Shown here: one piece after another, positions 59,201-64,000 of the stretch
Position numbering within the stretch: the stretch's first letter is position 1
Layout: the number at the start of each line of letters is the position of its first letter
Assembly: GCA_021234535.1 (NCBI GenBank)
Contig: CM037843.1
Span: forward strand, 19,871,911-19,935,910
Origin: Stichopus chloronotus
Lineage: Eukaryota; Echinodermata; Holothuroidea; Aspidochirotida; Stichopodidae
Length of the DNA: 64,000 nt
Direction: 5' to 3'
The notes under the pieces: model-generated
The model's database searches: none
Told to the model about the DNA's origin: nothing
Seen by the model: the letters and a program-made list of their open reading frames with translations, nothing else
Made by a program: the position numbers and the translations under genes

Positions 59201-62200
59201 CAGATAAGCTGAATATATGGTGACTATATTCATGATAATCTTCAGGTACTAAACTATCAAAAAACAAAAGCAAAGTTACATAAAAAACATCACATTGGGC
59301 TTTATTAAGTTCACTCATTTTTGTGGCACAGTTAAGGTGTACAGGTAAAGGGATCAGTCCAAGCAAATAAAGTAGAATAACATCAGGATGATATTTCTCA
59401 ATTAAAATCAGAGAAAATTATAGAATTATGCAAATCAACAAGTACCACAAAATTAGGTCCTATTCAGGGTAATAGGGGGTAGTTTTCATTGATACCCTGT
59501 GATCACCAGTGCTGACAATGTGGTATGACACTTTTCTATTTTTCTGTAATCACAAACTTGACCACCACCCCCTCTCCCTATTATATCTGGCAATCACCTA
59601 CTGTCTGAACAACATAATATCATAACAATAGTTCTTCTTCTTCTTTTTTTTTTTTTTTTGAGTTATGGCAAGTCAAAGAAGGTAGGATAACGTGGGATTT
59701 TTAAGACAAAAAAGAAGAAAGGAGGAAGTGCCCAAAAGGAAAAAGTATAATAAGCAGGAACCCCTTGAAAGCCTGGATATGTGCTAAATCCTTTAAATTG
59801 TATTTGTTCAAAACAGGAAACTTAGTAAGTATTTTCCACAGTAAAAGAACAACCTAAGTTTACCTTTTGCTTAATCGCTTAATTGTCATGCAATTGTATT
59901 GACTGTAATGGCCCTATACTTCTTTCAAATATTTCTTGTATGGTTAATTATTCCATGGATATGAAAGCATATAGCTTTCTATGGATTGTAACTAATGCAA
60001 TGTTTCCACTTGTGGATCATGTAAATGGCCATAACCGTGTAGTGGCTTCAGAGGCTCAGGCAATTTCTGCATGCTTCCAGCCTCTTCTGTATCCATGTCC
60101 CCCTGGACTAGGGCCACTTGAACAATTTTTTCCTCTGCCCAAATTGTCTCTGGACATACAAAAAAAAAATATACCAGCTAACTCTGATTTGACTTTGTCT
60201 AAAAATGTTATACTAGGAGAGACATTCCCTATTACCCGAACTATGGCTCCTAGGTAGTGTATATGATTTTGTTGTGCATATTACCACATACTGCATACTG
60301 TGTGTCTTCACTGTTTTGAACAACATTTAGACCTGCAGCAACCTACATTCCTTCACGTGACCTACAAAATGGCAGAATTGAATGATAAATCCATCCAGTG
60401 TTGCACCTGCAAATTGTTTTAAATGACTAAATTATGCAATTCTCAGTACAAAACATTCTTTGCTGTACTATTTTTCCTCAAGATCAGAAATTGGCTATAC
60501 TAATGGAAGTCTGATTGACCTTTAATCGACAAGAAATGTACACTACGGTTTAAACGAAATGCCTCTCTGCAATAAGAAAAGTCTTGAATTTAAAACAACG
60601 ATTTCAGTCAAGCATGAGAAACTTTTGTGTAATGAATGTTTTCATCTTGTTCGGATGAAGATTGTGAGGGAAAAAAAATTATACGATGTCTCCCTCACAA
60701 CTATAACCTCTCCTCCTTTTGAAAAGTCTGTGTGTGCCACTAAAGTAAAGGTAAACATTTTAAATATTATAGCCACCAAATCAGCCCGATGTGAAAGAAG
60801 TACTGTTGTACCATAAAGTCTATTTACTTTACTTACGCCTCATCAAACGTTCTTCGAGCTAATATGCTGTCCAGAATAGTTTACGACACACACACATCTG
60901 TGCAAACTTTCAGAAAACGTAGCAGCATTTCACTCTTACAGCTCATCTTCACATCTGCATGCATGGTCTTCCTTCTGTATTAAGCCTCATCGAAGGCTGT
61001 AAAATGTAAAGATCTGCTGAAAAAGCTTGGTACTGATGCTGAGAAAATGGACCAACTAGTACGGTTGTATACACCTACGGTATAGTGCGTGGTTGAAAAC
61101 AAGTATGTTGAGTGCAGGAGAGGCATTGAACAACATTATACAACACTGTATTTTCATGTCACTGATTATTTTAAAATATCTACGAGTAAGAAAGAACTTC
61201 ATAAAAAAAAGAAAACATTTTTTTCACCAGTTTCAGAATCTTAATTTTTGTATTGTTACAAAATATGCTGAACTACAAATTCAGCAATGTTTGTAAAAGT
61301 GCACGAAGAACACGTCGGACAATTCTTCCTAATGGCTTAGATATGTCCTCAATATGAATATCCATGTAGGCCTATACAAGCTAGCAACTGAAATTTTTCC
61401 ATACACTTTTCAAAACTGTTTAATTGAAGATTTGAGTGGTTGCTAGGGTCATTTGTGACCAAACTGCAAAGCAGTACCACACCTTAGTGTATGGCTCAAA
61501 ATTTGCAAGACATTTTGGAATACCCACTCATGAACAGTTGCTCATCCATGACACTCCATCCTCTGATATGAACATTTCTACTCAGGAAATTTATGAATTC
61601 TCATAGTTTACTATCGTCAATTCACCAAGCAATCGAGAGATGGCAAAAAACAATCGACAGAAATTTGTGGGTTTATACTGACCAAAGTTACAATGTAATT
61701 GACCATGGACGATGCTTAAGAGCTTACTTTGCACAGATCATTAGCATTTACCTAAGAAAGACTGCACACTAACTGAAACCACCACCAACTCAAAAAAAAA
61801 TCAAGAGGGATATTTATGCTACTGGAAGCGAATTCCCTTCACATTTCTTTCTGTTGTGAAGAGAGAATCAAATGGAATCTCACCTTTTCGTTCCCAAAGC
61901 TGCGCAAGAATTGAGGTTGGTTGATCAAATATCAGACATGAAATTGAAAAGTACTGTAATATGCACAAAGTCACACATAACAATCTGACCAAATATTGCA
62001 TACTGACAACGACGATAATAATTTTCCAAAGGACGAGGGGGAAATTAAAACAAAGAGTAGGATAGCAAGAATATTATCAAATTATGAAACCAAAAAAAAA
62101 AATTGATATAAAAATGGGCCAAGGAAGTTTGATTCGTTCTGCTACAGCTATTTATTTAAGTAATGAGATGCACCATCATAGAGAACAGATTTTTTGCATC

Positions 62201-62870
62201 AATGTCTGGCAGGCAGTAGGGTTGCTTCAAGACACTGATGTACATACGTCAATGATACGACTCCCCGGGGATCGAAAAAGGGAGACGCATTGTGTACCTG
62301 CTTCCTTCAACCTGCTTTTACAAATGACTAAGCTGATTTCAAAGCATTTTTTTTTTTTTTAACTGGCAATCAGTATCTGCTTTGAGAGATGCCATCCATG
62401 ATAATTTACATGAATGAAATTGCAAAGGAAACAAAATTCCTCCATAATGGCAGATGGTGCAGTGTGAATGCATACGGGAAACCAATTTCACAGATAAATT
62501 CAAGCAGCCATGTATTAATCTCAGCAATCTTGTAGTTATATTGAGCAAGCAATCCGGCAGCTGTCACTGCATGATAACTTAAGTACTTTCAATTGAAGAG
62601 CAAATGTTGGGAAACTATTAGAAAGAACACATGAAAGGATCGCTGATACTAGAACAGGCATCGATCCCTGTATGATCATACACTACTCAGATAAGGTGCC
62701 CTTATTCAGCTAATTTCCACAGCATTCTTACACACTCAATTGATACGGTGCATTTATAGACTGGTCCACAGCAGCTGCAGAATTCACCAGAGACTGTACT
62801 TTTAGAAGGGGACCCAGACTCACGATTTTACTTATTTCCGTTTCTCTATTTCCACTGACATTTTCTTTTT
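59201..62870. other. no gene recognised
   Basis: Poly-T at about 59645-59660 and several A/T homopolymers. The 124-codon ORF at 59883-60257 is not recognised and is within chance length. Confidence 0.5.
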
Positions 62871-62910
62871 TTTTTTAATTTTGTCTGCCATTTTTTAATT
62901 TTGTCTGCCA
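62871..62910. repeat. exact 20-bp tandem duplication
   Basis: TTTTTTAATTTTGTCTGCCA occurs twice head to tail without mismatch, so it is recent. Confidence 0.95.
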
Positions 62911-64000
62911 TTTCATTTTTGCTCATCTGTAATGTCAAATCTGTTCATCATATACTACGTAATGTTATTTTGAAATGGAATATGGGAAACAAACTCCAAA
63001 ACGTGGCTGTTACTACGAACAGACTCGTCGATCATGATTCATGAGAACAAAGCACAGTCCATCAGCAATTTTTTTTTTTCAGCTTGTGTTGATCTCTGCA
63101 GCAACAGAGGCATTTACTTTGAGCCTTAACAAATCATGACGGGGGATATAGGGACACCGCGGTCTACAGAGATGGCTTTCACCTGCTATGAGACTGTAAG
63201 GACTCCCACAAAAAGCTGGTACTGTGTCTACAATCTCCTACAAAATGTTCCATCTTTTACAATTGAGGGACATGTTCCAATCACTACAGTGATACGAGGT
63301 CATCCTACAACCACTTTTGGTGCATCATGTGAAAACTGACAACCAAACAAAAGTCATCTTTACAGTATTCACTGTTTTATTGATGCTGTGAATTTTTTTC
63401 CCTAATTTCTTCTCACAGACTTCTTTTTTGCCTCTCCTACTTAGTCACTATTCTGTTTATCAAATTTCCTTGTCTTCACTGTGAAACCCTTGCTATCAAC
63501 CTCATTCCTGATCCACTGCAGGTCACATCTATGATCATCCACAAACATTAAAGCAGGATGTGCTGTACTGCTGCTATTCCTTCACTTTCAAAAGTACATC
63601 AAATGATACATCTTTTCAGTCGCAAAATGCTATAAAACTACCGTACTGTGCAAACATATCCCTATATTGCCAAAAGAAATGCGTTTGAATAGGAGTTTGG
63701 CATTGAAAGTATATCGCACAGATTAGTGCCACTCATTTATCAAAGAGCCCAGTTCGGCTAACTTTTAGCCAAAAAAATACTAAACCACTCTTATTTCTAC
63801 CATAATTATCACGTTAACTAATGAAATTTCTCTTGAAAGAAATGTGGCACACATATTTTTTTTTTTCCAGAAAAAGACTAATTTTTTTTCCCTTCAAACA
63901 GCACATCCTGCTTTAATATCTGTCCTTGTGGTCACCTTCTTTCTCTCTTTCTGTGCAGTATTTTCGGATCATTTTCATATACCTCTGAGGATCATGATTG
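62911..64000. other. no gene recognised
   Basis: T-rich sequence to the window end. No exon, element or regulatory site could be supported. Confidence 0.5.

Noticed and set aside
59883..60257. 124-codon plus ORF
   Set aside because: Within chance length; no domain, no splice support.
1..64000. CRISPR array, prophage, operon or rRNA locus
   Set aside because: No regularly spaced repeats with unique spacers, no bacterial gene density and no rRNA-like sequence; introns and MITEs show nuclear animal DNA.

Overview
This window is non-coding-rich eukaryotic nuclear DNA. It is AT-rich, dense in microsatellites and short inverted-repeat transposons, and its genes are split into small exons by long introns. 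The best recognised gene is the metazoan recombinase paralogue RAD51B. The repeat style (a 140-150 bp AGGTCA-rich tandem repeat, a tRNA-derived SINE, many hAT-like MITEs) suggests a marine invertebrate deuterostome, probably a sea urchin or another echinoderm. The organism is an inference. There are no bacterial operons, CRISPR arrays, rRNA genes or convincing tRNA genes.

Left part (1-16.4 kb): two exons of RAD51B lie on the minus strand at 13162-13267 and 5498-5640. They are joined by a phase-1 intron of about 7.5 kb and encode the TNQV strand and the conserved ALGNTW...TRL block of the RecA fold. A possible alternative last exon with its own AATAAA sits at 3796-4043. The ATPase exons (Walker A and B) and the usual AKSPLAPF last exon were not found, so the gene probably continues beyond both ends of the window. 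Its introns carry two hAT-type MITEs with 7/8 target duplications, a tRNA-derived SINE, a DR4-type AGGTCA repeat and a 25-bp minisatellite.

Middle (16.4-30 kb): a CpG-containing block at 16.4-16.8 kb has an exact RFX X-box, a CRE and head-to-head exon-like openings, so it is a candidate bidirectional promoter. A third hAT MITE is at 18.2 kb, and a purine-rich tract of about 725 bp is at 23.3-24.1 kb. The only long ORF that chance cannot explain is 27976-28857 (+). It encodes an EF-hand protein, with a perfect GTAAGT donor inside it and an A-rich stretch after its stop.

Right part (30-64 kb): mostly no recognisable genes. It holds a 250-bp element with long terminal inverted repeats (38.6 kb), a TATA-containing possible first exon (44.5 kb), a CAGGCCTTGA-ended MITE (46.3 kb), and several copies of a palindromic MITE. 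One of these copies is split by a 501-bp array element made of 16-bp and 21-22-bp repeats, flanked by an exact 8-bp duplication (51.5 kb). Two further dispersed repeat families each have two copies here.

Exons are called by recognised homology, splice-site fit and phase. Most ORFs below about 140 codons are expected by chance at this base composition and are left out.
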